This document shows positions 9,272 through 17,610 of a stretch of 56,176 bases of DNA, in pieces; positions within the stretch are counted from its first letter, which is position 1; the number at the start of each line of letters is the position of its first letter. The notes below the pieces were generated by a model that did no database searches, had not been told where the DNA came from, and was given only the letters and a program-made list of their open reading frames with translations. Where the stretch lies: NCBI RefSeq assembly GCF_002078235.1, contig NZ_MSGP01000235.1:1-56176 (forward strand), given 5' to 3'. Source of the stretch: Streptomyces viridosporus (lineage in GTDB: Bacteria > Actinomycetota > Actinomycetes > Streptomycetales > Streptomycetaceae). The position numbers and the translations under genes were made by a program.

Positions 9272-10282
9272 GTGCTCGCGGACGCGGCGCTCACCGTGAT
9301 GTGGGTGGGCCTGACCTGCTACGCCCTGTTCGGAGGGGCCGACTTCGGCGCCGGAGTCTGGGACCTGCTGGCCGGCGGCGCCGAGCACGGCCGGGCCCGG
9401 CGCGAGCTCATCGAGCACAGCATCGGGCCGGTCTGGGAGGCCAACCACGTGTGGCTGATCTTCGTGGTCGTGATGTTGTGGTCGGCCTTCTCGCCGGTGT
9501 TCGCCGCGGTGATGTCCACCCTGTACATCCCGCTCACCCTCGCCGCGTTGGGCATCATCGCCCGGGGCGCCGCCTTCGCCTTCCGCAAGGCGAGCACCGA
9601 ACTGTGGCAGCAGCGGCTGTTCGGCGCGTGCTTCGCGCTGTCGTCGCTGCTGACGCCGTTCTTCCTCGGCACGGTGGCGGGGGGCGTCGCCTCCGGCCGC
9701 GTTCCGCCGGGGCTCGCCGAAGGCGACGTGGTCACCGGCTGGCTCAATCCGACGTCGCTGCTGGGCGGGCTGCTGGCCGTGGTGACCTGTGCGCACCTGG
9801 CGGCGGTGTACCTGTGCGCCGACGCGCACCGCGAGGGACGGCCGGAGCTCGCCGCGGCCTTCACCCGCGACGCGGTGGTCAGCGGCCTGGTGGCGGGCGC
9901 CGTGGCCCTTGCGGGCATCGCGGTGCTGAACGCGGACGCCCCCGAGCTGTTCCACGGACTGACCCACCGCGCACTGCCACTGGTGATCACCAGTGCGGCG
10001 GCCGGCCTGACCGGCCTCGGTCTGCTGGCCCGGAAGCGCTTCGTGGCCGCCCGCGCGGCCGCGGCCCTGGCGGTCGCCGCCATCCTGTGGGCGTGGGGCG
10101 CAGCCCAGTACCCGGCCCTGCTGGTGGGCAGCACGACGGTGACCGAGGCCGCGGCGAGCGCCTCCGTGCTGTCGGCGGTCCTCGTGGTGCTGGGCGTGGG
10201 AGCGGTGGTGCTCGTCCCGTCGCTGTGGCTGCTGTACGCCACCTTCCAGCGGGGAGCCGTCGACCAGCACTCCTCGCGGTGA
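9272..10282 (+). CDS. cydB: Cytochrome bd-type quinol oxidase subunit II
   Basis: A 336-residue membrane protein of the CydB family. It has ALFGGADFGAGVWDLL near the N-terminus, a GPVWEANHVWLIF motif in the next helix, LTPFFLGTVAGGVASGRVP in the middle and about eight to nine hydrophobic helices. These are the standard CydB landmarks. I prefer GTG 9272 because GGAGG lies five bases before it. TTG 9248 and GTG 9266 are in frame but have worse spacing. It forms one transcription unit with cydA. The C-terminus is close to the family's usual length. A weak 8-bp GC hairpin lies between the stop and the convergent HIT gene. Confidence 0.92.
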   Translation: MLADAALTVMWVGLTCYALFGGADFGAGVWDLLAGGAEHGRARRELIEHSIGPVWEANHVWLIFVVVMLWSAFSPVFAAVMSTLYIPLTLAALGIIARGAAFAFRKASTELWQQRLFGACFALSSLLTPFFLGTVAGGVASGRVPPGLAEGDVVTGWLNPTSLLGGLLAVVTCAHLAAVYLCADAHREGRPELAAAFTRDAVVSGLVAGAVALAGIAVLNADAPELFHGLTHRALPLVITSAAAGLTGLGLLARKRFVAARAAAALAVAAILWAWGAAQYPALLVGSTTVTEAAASASVLSAVLVVLGVGAVVLVPSLWLLYATFQRGAVDQHSSR

Positions 10283-10427
10283 ACCGAAGCACCCACGCCG
10301 GTCACCCCGGCCGGCTGGAGGCCCGCACGCAGTCGGGTATCGCACTGGTGACCGGGGCGGGGGCCGAGTCGTTCGCCCCGGCCGTCGTCGCGGAGATCCC
10401 CCGGACTGCTCCGTTGCCTGGTACGGG

Positions 10428-10889
10428 TCAGGGAGTTCCACGGCGGTCTCCGCCGCGGTTCAGGCGCGCCCTGATCAGTGCGGCGTCGTGATCGAGGGCG
10501 GCACGGGACCGCTCCTGCCACCTGACCTCCAAGCGGAACCGGTCGTCCGTGGTGCGGGGGAAGACGTGCGCGTGGAGGTGGAAGACCGTCTGATCGGCGG
10601 CCTCGCCGTCGGCGAGGAATACGTTCACCCCCTCGCACGGCAGTGCCGAGCGCCGCAGAGCCCGCGCCAGCAGGTGGACGACGCGGAACAGATGGGCCAT
10701 CAGATCCTCATCGATGTCCTCCAGACCTGCCGCGTGTACCTTGGGGATGACGAGGAGGTCTCCGGGCGCGGCCGGGTGGATGTCCATGAAGGACAGGACC
10801 AGATCGTCCTCGTACACGCGGCTGGCCGGCACCCGGCCGGAGACGATGCCGCAGAAGGCACAGGTCGGATCCCCGGCGAACAGCTCCAT
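10428..10889 (-). CDS. HIT-family nucleotide hydrolase
   Basis: A 153-residue member of the histidine-triad superfamily, which hydrolyses nucleotide phosphoramidates or dinucleoside polyphosphates. The N-terminal CAFCGIVSGRVPASRVYED and the middle FMDIHPAAPGDLLVIPK are canonical. The active-site triad is FHLHAHVFPR near residue 112. The usual fourth metal-site Cys pair is partly present. The start is taken as ATG 10889. A GTG two codons upstream is possible and neither has a strong ribosome binding site. It is convergent with cydB and shows no operon partner. Confidence 0.9.
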   Translation of the reverse strand: MELFAGDPTCAFCGIVSGRVPASRVYEDDLVLSFMDIHPAAPGDLLVIPKVHAAGLEDIDEDLMAHLFRVVHLLARALRRSALPCEGVNVFLADGEAADQTVFHLHAHVFPRTTDDRFRLEVRWQERSRAALDHDAALIRARLNRGGDRRGTP

Positions 10890-11530
10890 GGACACAGCAT
10901 GCGACAGCGGTCCCGGAGCCGCTCCTGACCGGGCTGACCCGCGCCCGCGCGTGGGGGTGCCGCGTCTTCCCTCGGCATCCGCCCGACAGGTGTCCGTCTC
11001 CGACGAGTACTGGTACGCGGCCTGACCCGCAGCGACCACTTTCCGAGCCCCCACACGACCGGGCGGCGGCGCTCGGGGGAGGGGGCCTTCCGGGAGCCGG
11101 GAGCCGGGAGCCGGGCGTCGGCGCCGGACCGGTGGCATGGCCGGCGCGGGCGCGCAGACCGGACGTCGGCGCTCTGGCGGGGGCGGCGGGAAGGGACGGC
11201 CGACCGGATCCGGTCCGGAACCCGTGGCGGACCCGGGCGGTCCGGCGGCGCGGCACCGTGTTCTCGTGCCGTGGCGCCGGCGCCCGTGCGTCCTTGGTCG
11301 TCCGGTCGCGCGGCACGGCAGCGGGCGCCTCGAGCGGATTCCGGACCGGCGCGGTGACGCTGTGGGCAGCGGCGCCGAAGGAGCGTCCCGGGCACCGCGG
11401 AGGCCGTCGCCCCACCCGGAGGAGCCGCGGGTCAGACCCGGAACCGTAGGTCCGAGCGGGACAGGCTGCTCACCACGGCGACCGGCCGACCGGCCGGAAC
11501 AGACGGCCGACGCGTCCCGTCCTCAAAAGC
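10890..11530. other. GC-rich intergenic stretch with short tandem repeat
   Basis: About 640 bases without a recognisable gene; open frames here read as Arg/Gly/Pro-rich text. At 11091-11115 the heptamer CGGGAGC is repeated three times in tandem. No RNA gene is evident. Confidence 0.45.
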
Positions 11531-12103
11531 TCAGCATGACATGAAGGGAGCAGCAGACCGGGCCCGATCCCACATGCCGTGCAACTGCTCGACCGGGCGC
11601 TGCTGCTCACCGTGCAGGGCGTTGAGCACCACCAGGCATCCGGTCAGGGCCGGCACCGCCCACTGCACGTAGGCCAGCTGCCGCTGGGCCTTGTTGATGT
11701 CGATGGGGTGCTTCTCCGCCTGCTCCGCGTCCCGCGGGTCGGGAGAGGAGGCCAGTTCGATCTTCTTGCCCAGGACACGGGCGTAGGCAGTGGCTGCCAG
11801 GGCCGCGGCGGTAACGGCGGTCTTGACCGTGGTGGAGGCGCCCACACCCTTCTGGGTGGCGACCCGGTGGGCGTTCGCGGCGAGCAGCCCGCCGCCGCCG
11901 AACAGATGCGCGCCGATGGCGGCGGCGTTGACCGGCGTCCACTTCGCCCATCCCGACGACGAGATCCGTGCCCTGACCTGTTCCGTCCCGCCTTCCTCCT
12001 CGGCTGCTCCGTTGAGACCGACCGCGCCCATCAGCGACCCGCCGAACCAGGCGGCCAGGCCCACATCGTGCAGGCTGCGGATGAAGGTGTTGCGATGGGA
12101 CAT
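11531..12103 (-). CDS. Small membrane-associated protein of unknown function
   Basis: A 190-residue protein of a type I recall as widespread in Streptomyces but uncharacterised. It starts MSHRNTFIRSLHDVGLAAWF and has hydrophobic stretches at ~13-32 (GLAAWFGGSLMGAVGLNG), ~55-75, ~88-105 (VKTAVTAAALAATAYARVLG) and ~145-165 (VQWAVPALTGCLVVLNAL). Between them lie polar segments. I expect three or four membrane passes. ATG 12103 has AAGGAGC eight bases upstream; longer readings lack this. No function can be assigned. Confidence 0.72.
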   Translation of the reverse strand: MSHRNTFIRSLHDVGLAAWFGGSLMGAVGLNGAAEEEGGTEQVRARISSSGWAKWTPVNAAAIGAHLFGGGGLLAANAHRVATQKGVGASTTVKTAVTAAALAATAYARVLGKKIELASSPDPRDAEQAEKHPIDINKAQRQLAYVQWAVPALTGCLVVLNALHGEQQRPVEQLHGMWDRARSAAPFMSC

Positions 12104-12663
12104 GGCAGTGCTCCTTACAGCAAGGGGACGGGAGGAGCCGGCAGAAACGCCGAGCGTTACTCCACCCTCGCGGGAGCTTGGCCCCACCGCCATCACGGTT
12201 GACCCGGACGGGTGTAATCCGCAGGGAGAAACCCCCGAGCAGGCCGGCTGGGAAGTGGCGGTTGCCGGCCACCGTGCAACGGCGCCGGCTATCGCTCCAC
12301 GCCTGTGACTGGGCAGTGATCTCCAGGGGGTCCGGCTGCTCCGGTCCGGTGTCCCGTTTCTTGGTCGGGAGTCGGCGCTGGGGACCTCCGCACCCGCGGC
12401 CCCATGGCGTTGAGCAAGCACTCGTCAGTGGTCGAACACGTTCCGCCATGATCGCGCAGTGGGTGATACGGGAATGTCGGCCACAGGGGACCTGGAGGAC
12501 CCCCTTGAGTAGATCGCACCGCCGGCCGTGATCGCGGGGGAGGCGGCTGCCGCCGCGATGTGGCAGGGCCCGCCGCGGGCGCTCCCCTCAGTGCCACCGC
12601 CGCGGTGACTGGTCCGGCGGGGGCGTGCCGCCGGCGGAGCAGACGGACGGAGACAGCCGCAGG
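12104..12663. other. Intergenic stretch, nothing recognised
   Basis: About 560 bases. It must hold the promoter of the small membrane protein gene that starts at 12103. Open frames here are proline/arginine-rich and carry no domain that I recognise. Confidence 0.4.
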
Positions 12664-13341
12664 TCAGCCGTTGAGCTTCTGGTGGACCTCGTTGACGGTG
12701 GCGGCCAGGTCGCTCAGGTCAGGGCGGACGGCGTGCGCGATCGAGGGGTCGTCGCTCGCGTCGAGACGGTTGATCCACACGCGGGCGATGTCGAGTTCGC
12801 CGGCCGGAACCATGTCGTGGAAGTAACTCTGCGCCACGTGCACCCAGCGGTCACGGGTGACCCCGAGGGACTTCTCGAAGTACTCGAAGTGGTTGTGGGC
12901 CGGTTTGTAGGCGCCGGAGTCCTCGGCGGTGACGATCGCGTCGAACTGTACCCGCAGGCGGCGCCGGGTCTCGCCGATGATGACGCGGTCGCAGTTGGTC
13001 AGCAGGGCGAGGTTCCAGCCGGACTCCCGCAGCTCGCGCAGGGCCTGCCGCGTCTCGGGGAAGACCGGCCAGAACGGGATGCCGGCCGTCAGGACACGGG
13101 TGTCGTCCTCCAGCAGATCGATCTCCGCCTCGGTGGCCGTGCGCTTCAGGGCCTCCGTCAGGACGTCGCTGTAGCGCATGGAGGGGTGCTCGCGCTGCAC
13201 CTGCGGCTCGTGGCGGTTGTAGACGTCCAGCAGCTCCCAGCCCTTACCGGGCGCGACCAGTTCGATGCCGGTGGCGATGCCGTGGCGCCAGTCCACGAGG
13301 GTCCCGAAACAGTCGAAGGTGACCCAACGCTTCTCGCTCAT
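12664..13341 (-). CDS. HAD-family haloacid dehalogenase type II-like hydrolase
   Basis: A 225-residue HAD hydrolase. Motif I is VTFDCFGTLVDW with the nucleophile Asp, motif II is LALLTNCDR, motif III Lys lies in AYKPAHNHFEYFEK, and motif IV is the acidic region near VAQSYFHDMVPAGELDIARVW. The FDCFGTLVDW start and the VWINR ending resemble (S)-2-haloacid dehalogenases and their relatives. The Asp-Asp of motif IV is weakened (HDMVPA). It may remove halide from 2-haloacids or phosphate from a small metabolite. ATG 13341 is preceded by GGAGGAAGAG. It has no operon partner. Confidence 0.87.
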   Translation of the reverse strand: MSEKRWVTFDCFGTLVDWRHGIATGIELVAPGKGWELLDVYNRHEPQVQREHPSMRYSDVLTEALKRTATEAEIDLLEDDTRVLTAGIPFWPVFPETRQALRELRESGWNLALLTNCDRVIIGETRRRLRVQFDAIVTAEDSGAYKPAHNHFEYFEKSLGVTRDRWVHVAQSYFHDMVPAGELDIARVWINRLDASDDPSIAHAVRPDLSDLAATVNEVHQKLNG

Positions 13342-13442
13342 CGCTCTTCCTCCGGGTCTCGGAAGGAGCGGGGACGGCGTCCTCGGCATGACCACAAGCC
13401 ACCGGCACCGCCAACGGTCATTGTCTACGATTCCGGGCCCGG

Positions 13443-13475
13443 GCGCGCGGTGCGGGACAGCCGCGCACCGCGCGC
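13443..13475 (-). terminator. Hairpin terminator after secreted protein gene
   Basis: GCGCGCGGTGCG at 13443-13454 pairs perfectly with CGCACCGCGCGC at 13464-13475 around a 9-base loop, and outer bases extend the stem with one bulge. It lies just downstream of the minus-strand stop at 13508. Confidence 0.7.
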
Positions 13476-13507
13476 CGGGATCACCGTCAATCGGCGAGGG
13501 GACCCGT

Positions 13508-14851
13508 TCAGTTGACGGCCAGGACCGCCGTGTTGTTCGTGGTGTCCGGGTCGAACTCGAACTCGCCGAACTCGGGATGGATGCTCACGGCACCGGTCGT
13601 GCCGGGCACCACGGTATCGATCCGCAGCGAGAAGGCGTACGAGCGTTCCGTGTCCTCCAGCACCCAGTACGGCAGGCGGCAGTCGTAGCGCGGGGCGCCC
13701 GTCTGCCGCGGGTAGAAGTCGCCGGAGAGGGTGCGCGGGATGCAGCCGGACGGAACGCCGGTGACCGTGGTGCCCCGGGGAACGATCAGCCGGACGTTGG
13801 CGACCGAGTCGCCGGAGACGATGTTGCCGAGCCAGCCGGGACCGTTGTTCTTGAACGTGAGCCGGGCCGTGACCGTCTCACCCGCCGCACCGGAGACCGC
13901 GTCGCCGGTGACCGAGAAGTCGGCGGCGTTGTCGGCCGCGATCAACAGCGCTGTGTAGTTGTCGTCCCACCGCAGGTCCTCGGCGCCGCCGCCCGGGTCG
14001 ACGCTGATGTCGAGCCGCTCCTGCAACGCGTGCCGGGTGAGCTTCACCTTCAGTGGCTCGGGCAGCTCGAAGGTGTCGCCCGGCGCCAGCTCCTGGTCGA
14101 AGGAGCAGGTGACGTGGGTCCTCGGCGCGTAATCGTCACCGCTCGTCCGGGAGTACGTGCAGGCGTCGTACCGGGTCAGCTCCTCCAGCCCGTACGAGGC
14201 CTTCAACGTGAGCGTGAAGCCGTGCGCGGTCGAGTCGCCGTTGTTGGTCAGCTCGAAGGGGATGGTCTTCTCGTCGCCGGGTGCGGTGTGCTCGATCGGG
14301 GCGATGTCGGCGATCGCCAGGTCGGGTCCGGTGGCGACGGTGAGCGTGGTGTCGAAGCTGTCGTGGGGCGCGACGAGCGTGCCGGAGGGGCCGCCGGTGG
14401 CCGTCGCCTCGTAGGTGATCCTGCCCTGCGCCCCGACCGCCGCGCCGTCGGCCGCGCGGACGACGAGACGGATCTGCTCGCTGTAGTCGGGCCCGATGAC
14501 GGGCACCTCCGGCACGTGGCACACGGCGGTCGTCCCGCTCGGCGCACAGTTCTCCGGCCAGGTCACCTCGGCGACGCCGGCGAGCCCGGAGATGTCCACG
14601 GTGACCTTGCCGTCGGTGACCGTGAAGTTGTTGTTGTCGTGGTAGAGGCCGATGTCGAGCGGGCGGGACTGCGGCCCCCCGCCGTTCGCACCGAGCGGCA
14701 GGGTCTGCTCGTACGGCGGATTGATCCACAGCTGGTCGGTCTGCGGCTCGTCCGCGAACGCGGGTGCGGCGAGACCGGCCGTGAGCAGGCCGGCCGCCGC
14801 GGTGACACAGGCTCCGAGGCGCACTGAACGCCCGACGGAGACAGGTCTCAT
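13508..14851 (-). CDS. Secreted CARDB/DUF11-like protein
   Basis: A 447-residue exported protein. A Sec signal peptide covers residues 1-33 (hydrophobic core LGACVTAAAGLLTAGLAAP, cleavage after AFA). The mature region is beta-rich and built from Ig-like repeats. The segments around PGDEKTIPFELTNNGDSTAHG and AGETVTARLTFKNNGPGWLG match the pattern of CARDB or DUF11 domains, which form stalks in extracellular proteins. It ends in DPDTTNNTAVLAVN with no LPXTG or membrane anchor, so it is probably released. Paired Cys residues suggest disulfides. Function unknown. ATG 14851 follows GGGGGAAACC. Confidence 0.75.
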   Translation of the reverse strand: MRPVSVGRSVRLGACVTAAAGLLTAGLAAPAFADEPQTDQLWINPPYEQTLPLGANGGGPQSRPLDIGLYHDNNNFTVTDGKVTVDISGLAGVAEVTWPENCAPSGTTAVCHVPEVPVIGPDYSEQIRLVVRAADGAAVGAQGRITYEATATGGPSGTLVAPHDSFDTTLTVATGPDLAIADIAPIEHTAPGDEKTIPFELTNNGDSTAHGFTLTLKASYGLEELTRYDACTYSRTSGDDYAPRTHVTCSFDQELAPGDTFELPEPLKVKLTRHALQERLDISVDPGGGAEDLRWDDNYTALLIAADNAADFSVTGDAVSGAAGETVTARLTFKNNGPGWLGNIVSGDSVANVRLIVPRGTTVTGVPSGCIPRTLSGDFYPRQTGAPRYDCRLPYWVLEDTERSYAFSLRIDTVVPGTTGAVSIHPEFGEFEFDPDTTNNTAVLAVN

Positions 14852-14886
14852 GGTTTCCCCCAGGGGTGTGGGCGGATGAGTGGTGC

Positions 14887-14901
14887 ACCGAAGTCTTCGG
14901 T
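14887..14901. promoter_or_regulatory. Palindrome upstream of secreted protein gene
   Basis: ACCGAAG-T-CTTCGGT is a perfect 7+1+7 palindrome 36 bases upstream of the secreted protein start. It is followed by a GGTATACC palindrome at 14899-14906 in a locally AT-richer patch. It could be an operator over the minus-strand promoter; no regulator is identified. Confidence 0.4.
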
Positions 14902-14908
14902 ATACCGG

Positions 14909-15133
14909 TTAAATGATCAAGAGGGGGCGAAGTGGCCTTGCTGACTTGCCGAGTGAGGGTCCGTCAGTTCTGGTGGCCTGCCGCAGGTACTTCCGCTCAC
15001 CGTTGATCCTCATGAAGGCCTCGTCCGGGTGTTGTGCGACGGCGACGCGGACGACACGAGCGATCCCCCTGCCCGGCACGATCGACTCCAAGACCATCCC
15101 AGGCCGGTCGGCCGACGTGGCGGCACCGTTCAC
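14909..15133 (-). CDS. Doubtful small open reading frame
   Basis: A 74-codon frame with fairly protein-like content (SIVPGRGIARVVRVAVAQ, then DEAFMRINGERKYLRQ). I do not recognise the family, and there is no clear ribosome binding site. It lies divergent from the bL37-like gene and could equally be non-coding leader sequence of that gene. Confidence 0.2.
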   Translation of the reverse strand: MNGAATSADRPGMVLESIVPGRGIARVVRVAVAQHPDEAFMRINGERKYLRQATRTDGPSLGKSARPLRPLLII

Positions 15134-15226
15134 CAGGTACCGCGCTCGACAGGCTCAGGGGCCGGGAGCACGCTGGTGTACGGGGGGACGGACCAAGCCC
15201 TCGGAATCACGGAAGGGGGTCGGACG

Positions 15227-15295
15227 ATGTCGAAGCGCACCCGCAAGAGGAAGTGGCGTCAGCACCGCGCCAATCACGGGCACCGCCCCGCGTGA
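15227..15295 (+). CDS. bL37-like ribosomal mini-protein (AURKAIP1/COX24 type)
   Basis: A 22-residue, very basic peptide, MSKRTRKRKWRQHRANHGHR plus two residues. It matches the pattern of the tiny actinobacterial large-subunit protein bL37 (formerly AURKAIP1/COX24 domain protein), typically M-[SA]-KRGRKRR...KANHGKRP. The start has GGAAGGGGG ten bases upstream. The family binds 23S rRNA on the 50S subunit. This copy differs at the usually Gly-Arg N-terminal turn (KRTRK) and has Trp and His in the linker, so it looks like a divergent paralogue rather than the housekeeping copy. It is too short for standard gene finding. Confidence 0.75.
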   Translation: MSKRTRKRKWRQHRANHGHRPA

Positions 15296-15519
15296 CATGC
15301 CCCGGCGTCCACAGCGCGGCTCCCCGGTGGCATGGTCGAACGTCCTGAATCGGACGCTTTCGGACAGGCGGACTCGCGCACCGCCGGGGAGCCGCGCGCC
15401 CGTTGTCGCGTGCGGTGCGCCGGTGCTGGGACGGGTGCGCCGTCTCGGTGGCGCGGGTCGGCCGCCGAGCGTGACCCTGGCTCGGTGTCGGCACGCGAGG
15501 GCCCTGGTGGAGCCGCGGG

Positions 15520-15690
15520 AGGTCGGCTGATCGAGGCGCCCGGTTCCGGCACATCAACGCCACGGTCCGGCGGTTCCTGCCTCAAGGGCTGCCGGTGGTG
15601 AGCGTGGATGCGGAGAAGGAGCCGATCGTCGTCCGGACGGGCCGCACCTACCGCCCCACGGGGGCGCCGATCACGGCCCCGGACCACGAC
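15520..15690 (+). pseudogene. ISAzo13-like transposase fragment
   Basis: One frame reads ADRGARFRHINATVRRF, then GLPVVSVDAEKE, then TYRPTGAP. This resembles the stretch of ISAzo13-family transposases normally seen as PDRDAQFxHINATV...GQPVISVDTKKKE...YRPKGxPE. Both sides are unrelated, the DTKKKE signature is eroded to DAEKEP, and there is no start. It is a short scar about 170 bases long. Confidence 0.65.
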
Positions 15691-15759
15691 TGCGTGCACC
15701 CCGACGCCCCCATCGCAAGCACTACAGCGACCCGATCGAACGCGACCGGATGTGCCCTT

Positions 15760-16569
15760 TCAGTCTCGTGCTTCGACCTCACGCCAGAAGGCGTCGACGC
15801 GGGCGTTGAACACCTTCGGCACCTCCTGGAAGGGCTGATGTGCCTCTCCGGGCAGCACCTCGAACTCGGCGCCCGGAATCCTCTCGGCGACCACGCGACC
15901 GAGGCGCGGTGGGGCGGCGACGTCGAGCTCGCCGGCCAGAACGAGCGTCGGCGCGGTGATCTCTGTCAGCCGGTCGAGCGTGTCGTGGTCGGCGAACGAG
16001 GCGATCTGGCGCTGGAAGGCGTCGACGGACTGCGGGTGGGGAAAGGCCAGTGTGTCCTCGATGATCCGGTCGACCGTGCCGTCGGCGTGTGCACGCGGTG
16101 TGTAGACCCACAGGAAGAACGCCTCGAGCATGGCGCGCTCGCTCGGGGCACGCTCGGCCATCCAGTGCCAGAAGCGTGCCATGGCGCGGAAGTAGGCGTC
16201 GGGTTGAGCGCATGTGCTCATGAGGACGAGACTGCGGACGAGGCCGGGGTGCCGCAGCGCCAGCTCTTGCGCGATAAAACTTCCTCCCGAGAAACCGGCG
16301 ACATGGGCGGTCGGGATCTGAAGCGCCCGTAGCAGTGCGGCGGCGTCGTCGGCCATGTGGGGCACCGAGAGAGGCCCTTCGGGCAGCGGCGTGCGTCCGA
16401 CGCCGCGGTTGTCGAAGGCGGTGAGCCGGTAGCGGTCCGCAAGTCCGTCGAACTGGGGCTGCCATACCTCAGCGGGATCACCGAGCCCTGCGATGAGCAG
16501 GACGTCGGGTCCCTTGCCCCGGCGCTCGAACCAGATGTCGACGCCACCGGCGTTGATCATTTCGCCCAT
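15760..16569 (-). CDS. Alpha/beta hydrolase
   Basis: A 269-residue alpha/beta-fold hydrolase of the haloperoxidase/esterase type. The oxyanion region is LLIAGLGDPAEVW, the nucleophile elbow GFSGGS near residue 94, the acid Asp in LAGELDVAAPP and the catalytic His in GEAHQPFQE near residue 243. DNRGVGRT before the nucleophile is also typical. There is no signal peptide, so it is cytoplasmic. The substrate cannot be told. ATG 16569 follows GGAGGCTGAAG; an ATG four codons in is an alternative. The upstream ~340 bases to the CBS gene hold nothing that I recognise. Confidence 0.88.
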   Translation of the reverse strand: MGEMINAGGVDIWFERRGKGPDVLLIAGLGDPAEVWQPQFDGLADRYRLTAFDNRGVGRTPLPEGPLSVPHMADDAAALLRALQIPTAHVAGFSGGSFIAQELALRHPGLVRSLVLMSTCAQPDAYFRAMARFWHWMAERAPSERAMLEAFFLWVYTPRAHADGTVDRIIEDTLAFPHPQSVDAFQRQIASFADHDTLDRLTEITAPTLVLAGELDVAAPPRLGRVVAERIPGAEFEVLPGEAHQPFQEVPKVFNARVDAFWREVEARD

Positions 16570-16908
16570 CTTCAGCCTCCTGGTCGGCTGATTCCGTCAT
16601 GGACCTGTGCACACCTGCCGCGGTGCCGGAGGCGACGGGCTCGTCCGGGGAAAGGACATGGACGACGGCGTGCCCGCAGCACCGGGAGGCGGGTTCCGTT
16701 GCCACCGTCCCACAGGCCGTAGAGGCCCGCACCGCACCGTCGCCGCCGGTGTCGCGGAACGCGTCGTGACTTTCGCGCAGTCCCTGTGACCCTCGTGGTG
16801 GTCGCCTCCTGCGTCCTGCGCCCCGACCGGAGACCAGCCGTAGCCGCCCACCCGGGCGACGAGCCGGGAACGGGCGGAGAACACCCCCTGCGAGCCGGCC
16901 GGCCGCCG
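16570..16908. other. Intergenic stretch, nothing recognised
   Basis: About 340 bases. It should contain the promoter of the alpha/beta hydrolase gene. No repeat, hairpin or coding remnant stands out. Confidence 0.4.
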
Positions 16909-17568
16909 TCAGACGGAGGCGGATCCGTCGGACTCTTCCGTCGCCCTGAATTCCACGGCGACGACGCCGTCGACACGCCGGCACAGTTCCTCCAGCACGG
17001 AGACGGACACGTCCTGCGGGAGCCGGCCGCTGAGGACGACGTGTCCGTGGGCCACCTCCACCTGCATCGACGACGGAGCCAGGCCGAGGGTCCGGACCAG
17101 CGCCTCCTCGATGATCTCGGTCCGGATCGCCCGGTCCTTGCGCAGGAAGACCCGCAACAGGTCACTCCGGCTGACCAGTCCGATCAGCCGCCCTCCCTCG
17201 TCGACCACCAGGAGCCGCTTGACGCCGTGCCGGGCCATCGCACGGGCGGCGTCGACGACGCTCCAGTTCTCCCGCGCGCAGACGGCGGGCGATGTCATCA
17301 GCCCGGCCGCGTCGATGGCGGACGCCTTGGCCCCGGCGGGCCGGGACCCCTCCCCGTGTCCCATGACCTCGTCCGGGTCCCCGCCCCACATCTTCTGCAG
17401 GAGGTCCGCCTCCGACACCACCCCCACGGGCCGGTCCTCCGCGTCCACGACGGGCACCGCGGTGATGTCGTAGTCCTGCAGCAGGTGGGCGATCTCCTTG
17501 AACGGCGTGCCCCGCTGGACGCGGACCACGGCGTCGCTCATCAGGTCGCCCACCTTCTGGTGCTTCAT
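16909..17568 (-). CDS. CBS-pair and BON domain protein
   Basis: A 219-residue soluble protein. Two CBS motifs span residues ~7-60 (MSDAVVRVQRGTPFKEIA, AVPVVDAEDRPVGVVSEADLL) and ~88-142 (MTSPAVCARENWSVVDAA, LLVVDEGGRLIGLVSRSDLL). A BON domain follows at ~150-212 (VEVAHGHVVLSGRLPQ, VDGVVAVEF). CBS pairs sense adenine nucleotides; BON domains bind lipids or partner proteins. This architecture is common in Streptomyces next to stress or dormancy genes. ATG 17568 has GAGGAAA upstream. A perfect 26-bp palindrome sits only 16 bases upstream of the start, so it is probably in the leader or operator. Confidence 0.9.
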   Translation of the reverse strand: MKHQKVGDLMSDAVVRVQRGTPFKEIAHLLQDYDITAVPVVDAEDRPVGVVSEADLLQKMWGGDPDEVMGHGEGSRPAGAKASAIDAAGLMTSPAVCARENWSVVDAARAMARHGVKRLLVVDEGGRLIGLVSRSDLLRVFLRKDRAIRTEIIEEALVRTLGLAPSSMQVEVAHGHVVLSGRLPQDVSVSVLEELCRRVDGVVAVEFRATEESDGSASV

Positions 17569-17584
17569 CGTGCATTTCCTCTCC

Positions 17585-17610
17585 GGTGCCGGCCTGCGCA
17601 GGCCGGCACC
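17585..17610. promoter_or_regulatory. Perfect 26-bp palindrome before CBS-BON gene
   Basis: GGTGCCGGCCTGC at 17585-17597 is followed directly by its exact reverse complement GCAGGCCGGCACC at 17598-17610, with no spacer. A loopless 13+13 palindrome suits a dimeric DNA-binding site better than a terminator hairpin. It is 16 bases upstream of the CBS-BON start. Confidence 0.6.

Noticed and set aside
7742..10441. An 899-codon minus-strand frame opposite cydA/cydB
   Set aside because: His/Gln/Gly/Arg-rich shadow typical of the antisense of GC-rich genes; both oxidase subunits on the plus strand are intact.
11091..11115. CRISPR-like repeat
   Set aside because: Only three contiguous 7-base units without spacers; it is a simple tandem repeat. 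No CRISPR array or cas gene was seen in the window.
15760..16569. The alpha/beta hydrolase as part of the RNA-repair or secondary-metabolite loci
   Set aside because: It is isolated, over 12 kb from those loci, and separated by relics and unrelated genes.
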